Source: Leptolyngbyaceae cyanobacterium JSC-12 (GTDB taxonomy: Bacteria; Cyanobacteriota; Cyanobacteriia; Leptolyngbyales; Leptolyngbyaceae). From it: a stretch of DNA of 64,000 bases. Numbering within the stretch: the stretch's first letter is position 1; each line of letters begins with the position of its first letter. The position numbers and the translations under genes are program-made. Below are positions 35,808 to 44,545 of the stretch, in pieces. The notes under the pieces were generated by a model, which was given only the letters and a program-made list of their open reading frames with translations, had not been told where the DNA came from and did not search any database. Location: positions 1,200,723 to 1,264,722 of the forward strand of contig CM001633.1 in the NCBI GenBank assembly GCA_000309945.1, given 5' to 3'.

Positions 35808-36659
35808 TCAGCTTTGAACAGGCGGCAATACCACTTTCCGAGCCAACCCCAACCGTTTCAAGGCTGCAATCACCCACCAAGTCATATCAATTTCCCACCA
35901 TTTCCAACCAGCCTTAGCCACATTGGGATAGGCATGATGATTATTATGCCAGCCTTCACCATAGGTCAGTAACGCCGCCCACCAGAGATTGCGAGAATTA
36001 TCGGCTGGCTCATAGGTGCGATAACCAGTCATGTGAGTAGCGGAGTTAATCAACCAGGTACTATGCCACAGCAATACTGACCGGACAAACACTCCGTACA
36101 GGACAAATGACCAACCACCCAGTAAATACAACACAACTCCCAAGGGAATTTGCAATAGCAAGAAGTAGCGATCTAACCAGCGGTAGAAGACATCTCGGTC
36201 CAGGTCTGGAGCGTACTGACGATAAGCATTATGATCAAAAACATCCGCACGTTTGTAAAACAGCCACAGCATATGGCTCCACCAAAATCCTCGACGGGCG
36301 GAATACGGATCTTTATCAATATCTTCAGTGTAGAGGTGATGTTTACGATGCCCAGCTACCCAGAAGATTGGACCTCCCTGTAATGCCAACGAGCCAATGA
36401 CTGCGATCGCATATTCAAGTGGTTTGGGCACCTGGAAACTGCGATGCGTTAACAAGCGGTGATAGCCAAGGCAGATCCCGACACTACCAAACAACCAATG
36501 AAGGCACAAAGCAACTCCCAGCGCAGACCAGGAAAAAAACCACGGTGCCGATAGTGCAATCAGATGAAATGTGGCAAAAAACAAGATGTTTGTCCAGTTT
36601 AAGGCGAAGGACTGGGACTGACCAGCTTGCAGGTCAGTATCAAACCTATTAGAAGTCAT
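35808..36659 (-). CDS. desC: Acyl-lipid delta-9-type fatty-acid desaturase (DesC-like)
   Basis: A 283-residue membrane desaturase that puts a double bond into membrane-lipid acyl chains using ferredoxin and O2. The three histidine boxes are HRLLTH, HRKHH (in VAGHRKHHLYTEDIDKDPYS) and HNNHH (in GEGWHNNHHAYPN). Four hydrophobic segments surround them. The overall layout is that of cyanobacterial DesC. The divergent TetR-family gene begins 201 bp away across an intergenic region with two palindromes. Whether this is the general DesC1 or a secondary DesC2-type enzyme cannot be told. Confidence 0.88.
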   Translation of the reverse strand: MTSNRFDTDLQAGQSQSFALNWTNILFFATFHLIALSAPWFFSWSALGVALCLHWLFGSVGICLGYHRLLTHRSFQVPKPLEYAIAVIGSLALQGGPIFWVAGHRKHHLYTEDIDKDPYSARRGFWWSHMLWLFYKRADVFDHNAYRQYAPDLDRDVFYRWLDRYFLLLQIPLGVVLYLLGGWSFVLYGVFVRSVLLWHSTWLINSATHMTGYRTYEPADNSRNLWWAALLTYGEGWHNNHHAYPNVAKAGWKWWEIDMTWWVIAALKRLGLARKVVLPPVQS

Positions 36660-36789
36660 GAAAATCCTTTTGAGTCTTCAGTGTGGAACCAGTACCGAAT
36701 TATGCAGCACTGGCAGGCTCTCCCGTTGTAAGTTGGCAGGTCAAGAGAATAGCTCGTCGTTTGTAAAAGAACCAACTACAGTAGAAGAG

Positions 36790-36808
36790 ATGCAAGTAAC
36801 GCTTGCAT
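36790..36808. promoter_or_regulatory. Palindrome, candidate operator between desaturase and TetR genes
   Basis: ATGCAAG and CTTGCAT flank TAACG: perfect 7-bp arms, 5-bp spacer, 19 bp overall, the size of many TetR operators. It lies 131 bp upstream of the desaturase start and 53 bp upstream of the TetR start. Confidence 0.55.
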
Positions 36809-36839
36809 TCTTACTGTACCAACTTCTGCCTATTTCTGC

Positions 36840-36850
36840 AAGTAGTACTT
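36840..36850. promoter_or_regulatory. Second palindrome just upstream of the TetR gene
   Basis: AAGTAGTACTT is perfectly palindromic about its central G and ends 10 bases before the ATG, a position suited to self-repression. It shares AAGTA with the 19-bp palindrome. Confidence 0.45.
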
Positions 36851-36860
36851 ACATTTACTC

Positions 36861-38105
36861 ATGCCTCCACAAAATCCTACGCGACAAAAGCTCATCCACA
36901 CAGCGCTTGAGCTGTTTACGTCTCACGGTGTTACAGCAACAACCACTCGGCAAATTGCCGATTCTGCAGGCGTGAATGAAGTTACCTTATTCCGCCATTT
37001 TGGTAGCAAGCATGGCTTGCTTTTAGCTGTGATTGAGGAAGCTGCTGTCTTTACTCAATTAGGGCAAACCCTAGTTCAACAGGCAAATCAAACTGGAAAT
37101 ATATACCAAGCACTGAAGGATTATGCTACAGCCTGTTTGCAGGCTCTTGATCGAGTCCCTGAAGTGGTGCGATCAGTGGTGGGAGAGGCGGGCAGTTTTC
37201 CATCTGAAAATCGGGCGGCGTTGGGACGGGGTTTTAGTCAAGCAAATCACTATGTAGCTGAGTACTTTCAAACGGTGATTGAGCGGGGACAGTTGCATAC
37301 CCATCTCCCGGCTGAAAAACTTGCCAGCTTGTTGAATGGGATGTTGCTGGGCTACGCCGTGATTGAGTTTACAAGTGAATTTCACAATCTCTGGCAAGAC
37401 CGCAATGATTTTCTGGAAAATTTAGTGACGTTATTCCTGTTTGGGGCTGTCACACCTTCATCAGAGTTTGTGCTTGCGGCTTCCCCCCCCTCTGCGCCTC
37501 ATATCCTATCTGCTGAGGTTGAAACGGCGAACCTGGCTGATTTACCTGCTGACATAGTTCATTTAATTTTGCAGAAAGCTAAAAAAACTGGAGTTCAGGA
37601 GTATGCCTTAGCCTATGTGTTGTTTGGGGCTGGGCTAAGTTCTGTTGCAATTGTTCAGCTTATGCGATCGCAGTATGTTTGTGATCCGCATCAACAATTT
37701 TTGCGACTTGCCGATCCGCAGCAACGTCAGGTTCCTATCAACCAATGGATTATGGGTAAACGCTATGGCTCCTATACTCGTAATCCCCTCACTCAGTGGT
37801 TGAAAAGCCGCAAAGACAACCACCCTCACTTATTCTTGAACAAAGCAGGCGAACCGCTGTCTGAGGCAGAGCTTCAGCAATATTGGCAAGGCTGGACTGA
37901 AGGATTAACCACAATTGAGGGCAATCCTCTCGTGCTTGAACAGGCTCAGCAAACCTGGTGTATCGAAATGCTAATGAAGGGGATCAGTCTGGAGAGTTTA
38001 TCTATCCTGACTGGTTGGGAACAAGCCAAGCTGCAACCCTATGCAGACCGGGCAAGGAAGAAGATTGCCCTGGAAGAAGCCATGCGTTTAGATCAAAAAG
38101 TTTAG
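36861..38105 (+). CDS. TetR/AcrR regulator fused to a tyrosine-recombinase-like domain lacking catalytic residues
   Basis: A 414-residue protein, about twice the length of a normal TetR. Residues 8-55 are the HTH (LELFTSHGVTATTTRQIADS, AGVNEVTLFRHFGSKHGLLL) and the helical TetR ligand domain runs to ~190. Residues 228-405 follow the order of an integrase catalytic domain: YVLFGAGLSSVAIVQLMRSQ (where XerC has GLRxSEL), RQVPINQWI, HPHLFLNKAGEPLSEAEL, and QQTWCIEMLMKGISLESLSI followed by LTGWEQAKLQPYAD (where HTFATHLLE...LLGH...Y would be). Both Arg and the His residues are lost, so it should not recombine DNA. Divergent from the desaturase, it is the obvious candidate regulator of it. Confidence 0.75.
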   Translation: MPPQNPTRQKLIHTALELFTSHGVTATTTRQIADSAGVNEVTLFRHFGSKHGLLLAVIEEAAVFTQLGQTLVQQANQTGNIYQALKDYATACLQALDRVPEVVRSVVGEAGSFPSENRAALGRGFSQANHYVAEYFQTVIERGQLHTHLPAEKLASLLNGMLLGYAVIEFTSEFHNLWQDRNDFLENLVTLFLFGAVTPSSEFVLAASPPSAPHILSAEVETANLADLPADIVHLILQKAKKTGVQEYALAYVLFGAGLSSVAIVQLMRSQYVCDPHQQFLRLADPQQRQVPINQWIMGKRYGSYTRNPLTQWLKSRKDNHPHLFLNKAGEPLSEAELQQYWQGWTEGLTTIEGNPLVLEQAQQTWCIEMLMKGISLESLSILTGWEQAKLQPYADRARKKIALEEAMRLDQKV

Positions 38106-38115
38106 GATTGCGACT

Positions 38116-39534
38116 TTAATACATGTCACGGACACGGCATACCCACTCCAAAATTTCTGGATCATCATCAAAGCTCAGCAGTTTGAGATGTTCAGGTTGC
38201 TCAAGCAACTGGCGGGCAAGCAGATAACCAGCGATCGTCCAGGTCTGAAACTTGCGGCAGGCTTTACCAACTAATCTGCCATTTCTGCCATCGTAGTATT
38301 CTGCCCACTCGTCTTCGCCTAAACGTCGTTCCGCCAGTTCAATCGCTCTCCACGCCAGATCGATCCGTCCAGTTTTTTGGGCGGCTGCCGCAAATGCCCA
38401 GAGCAGAACGGGCCAATTCCCCCCATTGTGATACGACCAGGGCACATTTTTAGGATCACATCCGGTAAGAATTTTCCATTCCAAATCTTCAACGGCTGGG
38501 AAACAAATTTTCATTGGCATGTAACCAACCAAATCCTGCCAGCGTTGCTCAATTAAATGCATAATTGATTGCGCTTCGCGATCGCTTGCTAAAGACGAAA
38601 ACACTGCTACCAAATTACCCAATGCAAAAAAACGAAAATCCATTTGTGCTGGTCCCAGATTGCCCGCCAGATAGCCACCTGTTTCAGGAATCCACTCAGT
38701 CAACCAATCGGGAATTGAGTCAGGATAAATGTTGAACTTATTAATCGCTGCTTCGCCAAACTCTTCCCCGCGATAGCGATAGATATTGTTCAACCGCTTC
38801 AGGTCAATCCAGTAATACTCTCGAATATGAAAACTCAAGACACTCAGTCGCTGATTCACAACCTGGCGAAAAACTTCCCCCCGACGATTGGGTGCCAACA
38901 ACTCTCGTGCTGACCGCAGTGCCGCATAAAACAATGCCTGAATTTCTAGCGGATGCCCATACACCCCCATCCGACGATCGATCATAAATGCTCCATCCGG
39001 CACCAGCATTGTGGGATACATATCAAACCGATCCGCCAAACACAGTTTCAAAATCTGGACGATCCCATGTTGAAACTCATAGCGATGAGCCAGGTCAAAA
39101 TCTCCCGTTGCCTGCACATAAGCTCTCAGGAGAATCAGCCACCAGAGGCAAGAATCAACCGGAGTCACTCGTCCAATCGCGTGCTCCCCAAAATCTGCAA
39201 CCAGATATTGATCAAACGTATCGCGCGTCTCCACCTTAAAGCTGGCTGGCATTAGCCCCTGCCCAGCATTAAAGCAGTCCATCTGCTTATCACTACTTTG
39301 TAACGCCAGCGTTTCAATCAAAAAATTACGCACGATATCATATTGCCCATTCATCAAGAACAGCAAGGCGCAGGGAACAAAATCCCGCACAAAGCACTGG
39401 TCATAATTCAATGCCTCCACGTAAGGATCACGGGCAGCCACAGTCCCCACGGGACGCCCTTGAAAATACACAATGGATTTCTCTAATAGTTCCCATGCCT
39501 CTTTAACGAGAGGGTTGGTCGCGTGAATATTCAA
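38116..39534 (-). CDS. Alkaline/neutral invertase (glycoside hydrolase family 100)
   Basis: A 472-residue cytoplasmic enzyme that splits sucrose to glucose and fructose. It matches GH100 along its length: [20 protein letters not shown] near 46, [39 protein letters not shown], and [20 protein letters not shown]. The Asp in VRDF and the acids in the PVDS/HNGG regions are the usual active-site candidates. The start is TTG: AGGAG stands six bases before it and no nearer ATG is in frame. It ends 10 bp from the convergent TetR-fusion gene. Confidence 0.93.
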   Translation of the reverse strand: MNIHATNPLVKEAWELLEKSIVYFQGRPVGTVAARDPYVEALNYDQCFVRDFVPCALLFLMNGQYDIVRNFLIETLALQSSDKQMDCFNAGQGLMPASFKVETRDTFDQYLVADFGEHAIGRVTPVDSCLWWLILLRAYVQATGDFDLAHRYEFQHGIVQILKLCLADRFDMYPTMLVPDGAFMIDRRMGVYGHPLEIQALFYAALRSARELLAPNRRGEVFRQVVNQRLSVLSFHIREYYWIDLKRLNNIYRYRGEEFGEAAINKFNIYPDSIPDWLTEWIPETGGYLAGNLGPAQMDFRFFALGNLVAVFSSLASDREAQSIMHLIEQRWQDLVGYMPMKICFPAVEDLEWKILTGCDPKNVPWSYHNGGNWPVLLWAFAAAAQKTGRIDLAWRAIELAERRLGEDEWAEYYDGRNGRLVGKACRKFQTWTIAGYLLARQLLEQPEHLKLLSFDDDPEILEWVCRVRDMY

Positions 39535-40086
39535 TGGACTCTCCTAACTGACCTGGCAGTGTGTAATTCAAACCCAAAAAATTTCCCTGACATGCCTCTT
39601 GTAAACAAGAACTTGTCGGGATAGAAGACTTCTATTTGCGGATAAAAACTTATGCGCTCTTGCAAACCATCTAGTGGCTAGAGGTCTTGCACATTAGAGG
39701 TTTTGCACAACGCTGAAAGCACCCTGCTTTGTATCCACTAGAGCGGAGCTTTATCTTGCACATCCTTGCGAACCATCACAACGCTGGATGCAAAAGACAA
39801 AAAGTCCAGTGCAGGAGTTCTACCTATCGTAGCTTTACTGCGATTAGGAAACGATCTCCGGACGAACAGTACCATTTATATCTAACCTACTTGGTTTCAC
39901 AAGAAGGCTCAATAAAAACTTGATAAGGGGAAAACCCAAATTTGCTAGGAAATGATAAAGATGGCAAATAGCGATCGAAGTCACACACATACCTGGGAAA
40001 AATCACGTTGGGTAGAACGGTTCAATCACGCGGCGATCGCAGCAATCCCTGGATACTAAAAGTGTCGAGTTACCCTATATCCAGCT
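39535..40086. other. Divergent intergenic region with clustered short direct repeats
   Basis: Upstream of the invertase gene. A 16-bp unit, TAGAGGTCTTGCACAT then TAGAGGTTTTGCACAA, is repeated in tandem at 39679-39710. CTTGCRAACCATC occurs at 39659-39671 and 39765-39777, and CACAACGCTG at 39706-39715 and 39777-39786. No ORF here looks coding. The repeats may be regulator binding sites or remains of a small duplication. Confidence 0.65.
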
Positions 40087-40275
40087 ATGTTAAGCCAAGC
40101 CCCCTATCCAACGTCCTTTGAGCAAGCTGTAGACCGCATTCTAGCTTCACGCCGAATTACCCGTGCCGATCAACAGCTTCTCTTAAGTCTGCAAGACCTC
40201 ACCGCTCAACAACGAGCTATGGTGAACCGTTTATTTGATCGCCTGCGTTCAGGTCTTCTCAAGGTTGTTGATTAA
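40087..40275 (+). CDS. Short 62-residue protein, first gene of a micro-operon
   Basis: A helical, soluble protein: FEQAVDRILASRRITRADQQ then LLLSLQDLTAQQRAMVNRLF and DRLRSGLLKVVD. The composition and amphipathic heptads look like a real protein, and I have the impression of similar short cyanobacterial proteins, but no domain name. Its stop overlaps the start of a 33-residue membrane peptide (TAATG). Function unknown. Confidence 0.65.
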   Translation: MLSQAPYPTSFEQAVDRILASRRITRADQQLLLSLQDLTAQQRAMVNRLFDRLRSGLLKVVD

Positions 40276-40376
40276 TGAATTCCAACTGGCGACCCATCCA
40301 ATTTTTGATTGAAATCCTGACACTGCAAATTTGCCTTCTCGGATTAGTGGCATCCATTTTTGCAGTTTTGTTTTAG
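40275..40376 (+). CDS. 33-residue single-span membrane peptide coupled to the preceding gene
   Basis: The ATG overlaps the upstream TAA by one base (TAATG), the usual termination-reinitiation junction. The product, MNSNWRPIQFLIEILTLQIC onward, has a short polar N-terminus followed by a continuous hydrophobic stretch ending LLGLVASIFAVLF. It would sit in a membrane as a single helix. It is too short for routine gene finders. Small photosynthetic and respiratory subunits look like this, but I recognise none. Confidence 0.6.
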   Translation: MNSNWRPIQFLIEILTLQICLLGLVASIFAVLF

Positions 40377-40448
40377 CTGGATGGCATTTAGTGTTAAACC
40401 ATGTCTAACCTGGAAACTGGAGGGTTTTCACACGTTTACCTCCATATA

Positions 40449-41483
40449 TCAGCTTTGCCCCGAAGAGACATTATCATAATTTGTTTCCAAGAGAATAAGG
40501 ATAGCATTCAGCACCAGTTGTGTTGCCCCTGTGAGAAAGTCTAAGTCAAGTGTGTCTGGAGTGTCGCTGGGCTTGTGATAGTTGGGGTTGCGGAAGTTGG
40601 CAGTGTCGGAAACCATGACTGCACCAATGTTCCGTACCCAAAAGGAAGCGTGATCGCTGCGCAGCACATCGGGAATAAGCAAGCCTTTGAAGGGGACGGG
40701 AACAGTGACCATCGCTGGCAGCGTGGCATCATGGGCAAGTTGAAAAGCACGTAGCAAGTCGGGATGTTCAGCATCACCTACAATCCCTAAAAAATCGCCG
40801 CGATCGCTGGGTGGCGTAATTGGTAAGCCTTGGGGAAAGGACTGGCAAGCAGGAGTGCTACAGGTGTAGCCCAACATTTCCAGGTTAATCACTCCTATCA
40901 GATTGGTGAGGTTCGTTGGTTGTGCTGTGTAAGCCAGACTACCTAACAACCCAGTTTCTTCCTGATCAAACAGGGCGATCGCTAAATTCTGTGTCGTTGG
41001 GTGCGTTGCCAGCAAGCGAGTAATTTCCAGAATGGCAACCAGTGCACTAGCATTGTCATCCGCACCAGGCGAATTTTTCACTGTGTCGTAGTGGGCAACC
41101 AGCAGAAGCGTTTTTGTAGAGGAATTTTGGGGTTGTCGTTGGGCGATCAGGTTGATGCCGTTTGCGAAGGGCTGAGTTTCAACCTTCCAGCCATACCCTG
41201 TCAACGTTTGAGCCAGGTAAGCACGGGCGCGATCGCGCCCTCGACTAGAAAACCGCTCAAAATTCAAAATTTGCAAATGATGAACCAACCGTTCACGGTC
41301 TACTTGCGGAATGGTAGTTGGGAGCGAAAGTGTGATGGAAGGAGTTGGGGATTGTGTGATCGCTGGTGAGGGAGTGGATGTTTCAGGAAACGGGGGATTA
41401 CCGCTGTTCAGGATTGTACAGCTTGTTATGACGAGGATTAGTATCAACGCGATCGCGTACCGTCTAACGCTTATGCCATTCAC
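40449..41483 (-). CDS. Lipoprotein M28-family zinc aminopeptidase
   Basis: A 344-residue exported peptidase. The N-terminus is a lipoprotein signal with Cys22 in VITSC. The metal-site motifs are LLVAHYDTVKNSPGADDNAS (His, Asp), FDQEETGLLGSLAY (Glu-Glu) and a later DHASFW His. M28 enzymes trim peptides from the N-terminus. The start is GTG overlapping the upstream HD-gene stop (GTGA), so the two genes are translationally linked. Confidence 0.9.
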   Translation of the reverse strand: MNGISVRRYAIALILILVITSCTILNSGNPPFPETSTPSPAITQSPTPSITLSLPTTIPQVDRERLVHHLQILNFERFSSRGRDRARAYLAQTLTGYGWKVETQPFANGINLIAQRQPQNSSTKTLLLVAHYDTVKNSPGADDNASALVAILEITRLLATHPTTQNLAIALFDQEETGLLGSLAYTAQPTNLTNLIGVINLEMLGYTCSTPACQSFPQGLPITPPSDRGDFLGIVGDAEHPDLLRAFQLAHDATLPAMVTVPVPFKGLLIPDVLRSDHASFWVRNIGAVMVSDTANFRNPNYHKPSDTPDTLDLDFLTGATQLVLNAILILLETNYDNVSSGQS

Positions 41484-42310
41484 ACTTCTCCATGCTCCAC
41501 CATAAACACATTGGCATACAGGCTAGCGGTAATTTGTCGTCCTTGCTGGGTTAACTCTAAATACTTGAGTGCATCTTTGATATACGGGTAGACCGTTTTC
41601 CAGTAAAACTGGGGATAGTTTTTCCGTAGATCCCCTGGGTTTCTATAACCCAACACTTTATTAGCTCCATTTTCCTCAAATTCGTAAAACAGTGCCGTAA
41701 TCTTCTTCAAGTAACGGGGATCGCTGAGTTGCCCAATCAAGTCTGAGGCTCTAACTAAACCAGGATAATTGGTTGTATCTTGATGGTCTTCCTGAGAAGG
41801 AACGGGAAAGCGAGTCAGTTCGATGTTGTGTTTAATAGTTTCTGCATCCAAAAGTTTGTGTCCACCAAAGCGTTCATCAATAAACAATTTGCCGCGATCA
41901 ACGTGATAAGCAGTCAAAGCAGCATCAGTTGCGCCAGGCGGTAAGGAAACCATTGTATTGCCAATTCCAGTTGCGCAGAGATTGCCGCGATCTTGCCGAC
42001 AAACACCACGCACATAGCCAATATCGTGACAAGCAAGGGAAATAATGAAATGCAACCAATCCTCCGGCGAAACACCCCCTTCTCGAATGTGCCGACCTCG
42101 TAATACCTCTTGCCCAACCAGGGTCACCAAAATGGTGTGTTCAACGTCATGATACAGAGCATCACTATTGGCAATATTCTCCAGCGCCATGCTGCCAGCC
42201 CAGGCAACAATATCAGCATAATCTTCTTTGAGATTACCGTAAGTCTTGCGATACCCTTTCTTCAATTGCTGAACGAAGGCATTGATCAGGATTTCAGTGG
42301 CGTTAAACAT
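41480..42310 (-). CDS. HD-domain metalloprotein (Npun_R2479-like)
   Basis: A 276-residue protein with HD-type metal motifs: LYHDVEHTILVTLVGQEVL, FIISLACHDIGYVRGVCRQD, and later AAL TAYHVDRGK and YPGLVRASDLIGQLSDPRY. It matches the cyanobacterial group I remember as Npun_R2479 family HD metalloproteins. HD proteins hydrolyse phosphoesters, often nucleotides or cyclic dinucleotides; its substrate is unknown. It is translated just upstream of the M28 lipoprotein. Confidence 0.85.
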   Translation of the reverse strand: MFNATEILINAFVQQLKKGYRKTYGNLKEDYADIVAWAGSMALENIANSDALYHDVEHTILVTLVGQEVLRGRHIREGGVSPEDWLHFIISLACHDIGYVRGVCRQDRGNLCATGIGNTMVSLPPGATDAALTAYHVDRGKLFIDERFGGHKLLDAETIKHNIELTRFPVPSQEDHQDTTNYPGLVRASDLIGQLSDPRYLKKITALFYEFEENGANKVLGYRNPGDLRKNYPQFYWKTVYPYIKDALKYLELTQQGRQITASLYANVFMVEHGEV

Positions 42311-42445
42311 AACTGGGACGAGAGCAATCTCATTTCTCTTCCTACTATGCCGTGTTATCCCAGCTATTAGCAGGTGGACTGTTAGAAAGTCGGTAGATGC
42401 GCTTACCCAGCAAATGTTTAGCTTGCACTCATAAAAAATGATTTA

Positions 42446-42892
42446 CTAACGACATCCAGCAACAGACGCGACATAGGTGTTGCCGATCGCTTCTACCCCA
42501 CCAACCGATAAATTAACTTGATAGGGAGTGCTACCAATGCGAGTTGTCCCTTGAATTCGGTAGGGCTGCCCTTGTTTTAACACAACCTTTTCATCAAATA
42601 CTTTATCGACCGAGTCGTTGGAGTATTTCAGGTTCATCAGAATCGTATAGGTACCGCTATTTTTGGGAGTAATCGTAGCAACGTAGGAACGATAACCCTG
42701 CCTGCCCACTGAAAAATCGGTGTTCCAGTTATCTCGTACCACAGGTCCCGCCCCCGGAGGGGATACGGTCTTCTGAACCCGTGCCCCAGAACCGCCAACC
42801 ACGGGCAATGCAGCACAAGTTTGAGCGTTAGCGGGAGAAGTGATAAGCGCGATTGCACTAACCAACATAACGCTTCCAATCTGCTTTAGCAT
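42446..42892 (-). CDS. Exported protein of unknown function
   Basis: From the ATG with GGAGGG six bases before it, the product is 148 residues (MLKQIGSVMLVSAIALITSP signal, cleavage after ANAQ). The mature part is beta-rich: SYVATITPKNSGTYTILMNL and GQPYRIQGTTRIGSTPYQVN. Two cysteines (near the N-terminus and third from the end) may pair. An ATG 12 bases upstream has a poorer ribosome site. No family recognised; probably periplasmic. Confidence 0.75.
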   Translation of the reverse strand: MLKQIGSVMLVSAIALITSPANAQTCAALPVVGGSGARVQKTVSPPGAGPVVRDNWNTDFSVGRQGYRSYVATITPKNSGTYTILMNLKYSNDSVDKVFDEKVVLKQGQPYRIQGTTRIGSTPYQVNLSVGGVEAIGNTYVASVAGCR

Positions 42893-42987
42893 GGCACCCT
42901 CCAACTTTCAACAGGAGCAATTGACGGCTTCAATTTTAAAGCGGACAAATTCTGCCATCCCCTATCAAAGGTCAGAAACCAAACTGG

Positions 42988-43383
42988 CTACCAAAATTGG
43001 GCATGAAGGCGAGGATGCAACAACCGCTCAACAGGTTTTCCTCCTAGCAAATGCTGCTGCAGAATCATAGGCACATCGTCAGGCTTAACTCGGCAATACC
43101 AGGTTTCATCTGGCAATACTCGCACTGTTGAACCCATGTTGCACTGGCCCTGACAGCCCACAGCAAGCACTTCCAAGTCGGGCATTGAGATCGCCTCAAA
43201 TGCCTCTAAAACATCCTTTGAGCCATTGGCAAGGCAGTTAACATACTGACAAACTAGCACCTGTCGTTGGACTTCCACGAGATAACTGACCCTCTCCTGA
43301 CTCCTGACTTCTACCAATCCACCATAGCTACTTACCAAAGCCTCTGCCACCACTGCTGGCAAGGGTTCCGAGGCAATGCTCAA
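42988..43383 (-). CDS. Thioredoxin-like [2Fe-2S] ferredoxin domain protein
   Basis: The core is a thioredoxin-fold 2Fe-2S domain with cysteines in VLVCQYVNCLANGS and AVGCQGQCNMGSTV (spacing C-x4-C ... C-x3-C). The C-terminus is basic and short. With the ORF start used here the gene overlaps the CobW gene by 56 bases; a GTG in LVEVQRQV just before the first cysteine would remove the overlap. The start is therefore uncertain. Placement behind a metal-chaperone GTPase suggests a joint transcript, but the job is unknown. Confidence 0.8.
   Translation of the reverse strand: MSIASEPLPAVVAEALVSSYGGLVEVRSQERVSYLVEVQRQVLVCQYVNCLANGSKDVLEAFEAISMPDLEVLAVGCQGQCNMGSTVRVLPDETWYCRVKPDDVPMILQQHLLGGKPVERLLHPRLHAQFW
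43294..43314. repeat. CTCCTGA heptamer repeats
   Basis: CTCCTGA occurs twice in tandem (43294-43307) and is followed by an imperfect third unit (CTTCTAC). It falls at the start region of the [2Fe-2S] gene. Same short-repeat class as those near 3960, 31040 and 61230. Confidence 0.7.
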
Positions 43384-44500
43384 TCTGCGATCGCAGCGTA
43401 TCGTGATCTAAGCCTTGTCCAATTAGCACCAGTTGGTTTTTGGGTGCGCCTTTCCACTCGCTGTCATCCAATGAAAATCGTTTGCCACTAAGGTGAAAAA
43501 TGTGGCGTTTTGGGCTTTCCTTAAACCAGAGAATCCCTTTTGCTCGGAAGACATTTTCGGGAAGTTGATTGTCCAAAAAATACTGGAATTTTTTGATCTC
43601 AAAGGGGCGATCGCTCTCGAACGACACCGACGTAAACCCATCTTCCTCTAGGTGGTTAGAGTGGTGATGGTGGTAATGATGATCATGATCATGCTCGTGA
43701 ACACAATGCCCGTGGTCATGATCGCAAGCTGAGTGATCGTGATGAGCATGGTTGTGATGATCATGACCATGTTGCTCGTGGTCGTGATCATGGTCATGAT
43801 GTTTTGACTTCTGGCTTCCAGTTCCTGATGCCTCCGGCTCAAAATACTTATCCGACTCAAATAAGCCCACACTGAGAATCACAGGAAGCGGCACCGCTGC
43901 CTTCGTTGTCCGCAGAATCCGCGCCCCTTCTTTCATTTCTCGAATTCGAACTTCCAGTTCATCCAATTTCTCAGGACTAACCAGATCAGCTTTATTCAAT
44001 AAAATAATGTCACCGTAGGTGATTTGGCTGTATGCCGCCTGACTGTTAAACAGATCCAGGCTGAAGTTTTCCGAATCAACCACTGTGATAATTGAGTCGA
44101 GCCGGGTCATGTCGCGGAGTTCTGTACCCAAAAAAGTCAGCGCTACGGGTAACGGATCAGCCAGTCCTGTTGTTTCTACCACGAGGTAATCAATGTCATC
44201 TTGCCGCTCTAGAATTTTGTAAACGGCTTCTAACAAATCATTATTGATGGTGCAGCAGATACAGCCATTGCTCAACTCCACCATGTCTTCATCGGTGGCA
44301 ACAATCAGTTCGTTATCAATCCCAATCTCACCAAATTCATTGACTAGAACAGCAGTTTTGACCCCCTGCTGATTTGTCAGGATGTGGTTAAGCAGTGTGG
44401 TTTTGCCGCTGCCCAAAAAGCCAGTGATAATTGTGACGGGTAGACCCACCTTTGGGGCATTCATTGTGGAAGAGGATTCTGAAGTGGCTGCTGATTGCAT
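43328..44500 (-). CDS. CobW/ZNG-type metal-chaperone GTPase with histidine-rich insert
   Basis: A 390-residue G3E GTPase from the ATG at 44500 (a TTG 15 bases upstream is possible). Walker A is ITGFLGSGKTTLLNHIL, the metal site is CICCTI, Walker B is VVETTGLAD, and the G4 motif is LNKAD. Residues ~235-290 are a His/Asp-rich metal reservoir (runs such as HDHDHDHEQHGHDHHNHAHH). The CobW C-domain follows. Such proteins hand zinc or another metal to a client; the client is not visible here. It is divergent from cysS, itself a zinc enzyme. Confidence 0.92.
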   Translation of the reverse strand: MQSAATSESSSTMNAPKVGLPVTIITGFLGSGKTTLLNHILTNQQGVKTAVLVNEFGEIGIDNELIVATDEDMVELSNGCICCTINNDLLEAVYKILERQDDIDYLVVETTGLADPLPVALTFLGTELRDMTRLDSIITVVDSENFSLDLFNSQAAYSQITYGDIILLNKADLVSPEKLDELEVRIREMKEGARILRTTKAAVPLPVILSVGLFESDKYFEPEASGTGSQKSKHHDHDHDHEQHGHDHHNHAHHDHSACDHDHGHCVHEHDHDHHYHHHHSNHLEEDGFTSVSFESDRPFEIKKFQYFLDNQLPENVFRAKGILWFKESPKRHIFHLSGKRFSLDDSEWKGAPKNQLVLIGQGLDHDTLRSQIEHCLGTLASSGGRGFGK

Positions 44501-44545
44501 GGCGTTGAGGTTCAAAACGTCAGAAAATATCAGGAATGAAGCGGT

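Noticed and set aside
39729-39923. 64-residue ORF in the invertase upstream region
   Set aside because: It overlaps the direct repeats and looks random in composition.
43648-43872. Met/Ile/Thr-rich ORF in the His-rich stretch of the CobW gene
   Set aside because: It is the histidine codon run read in another frame.
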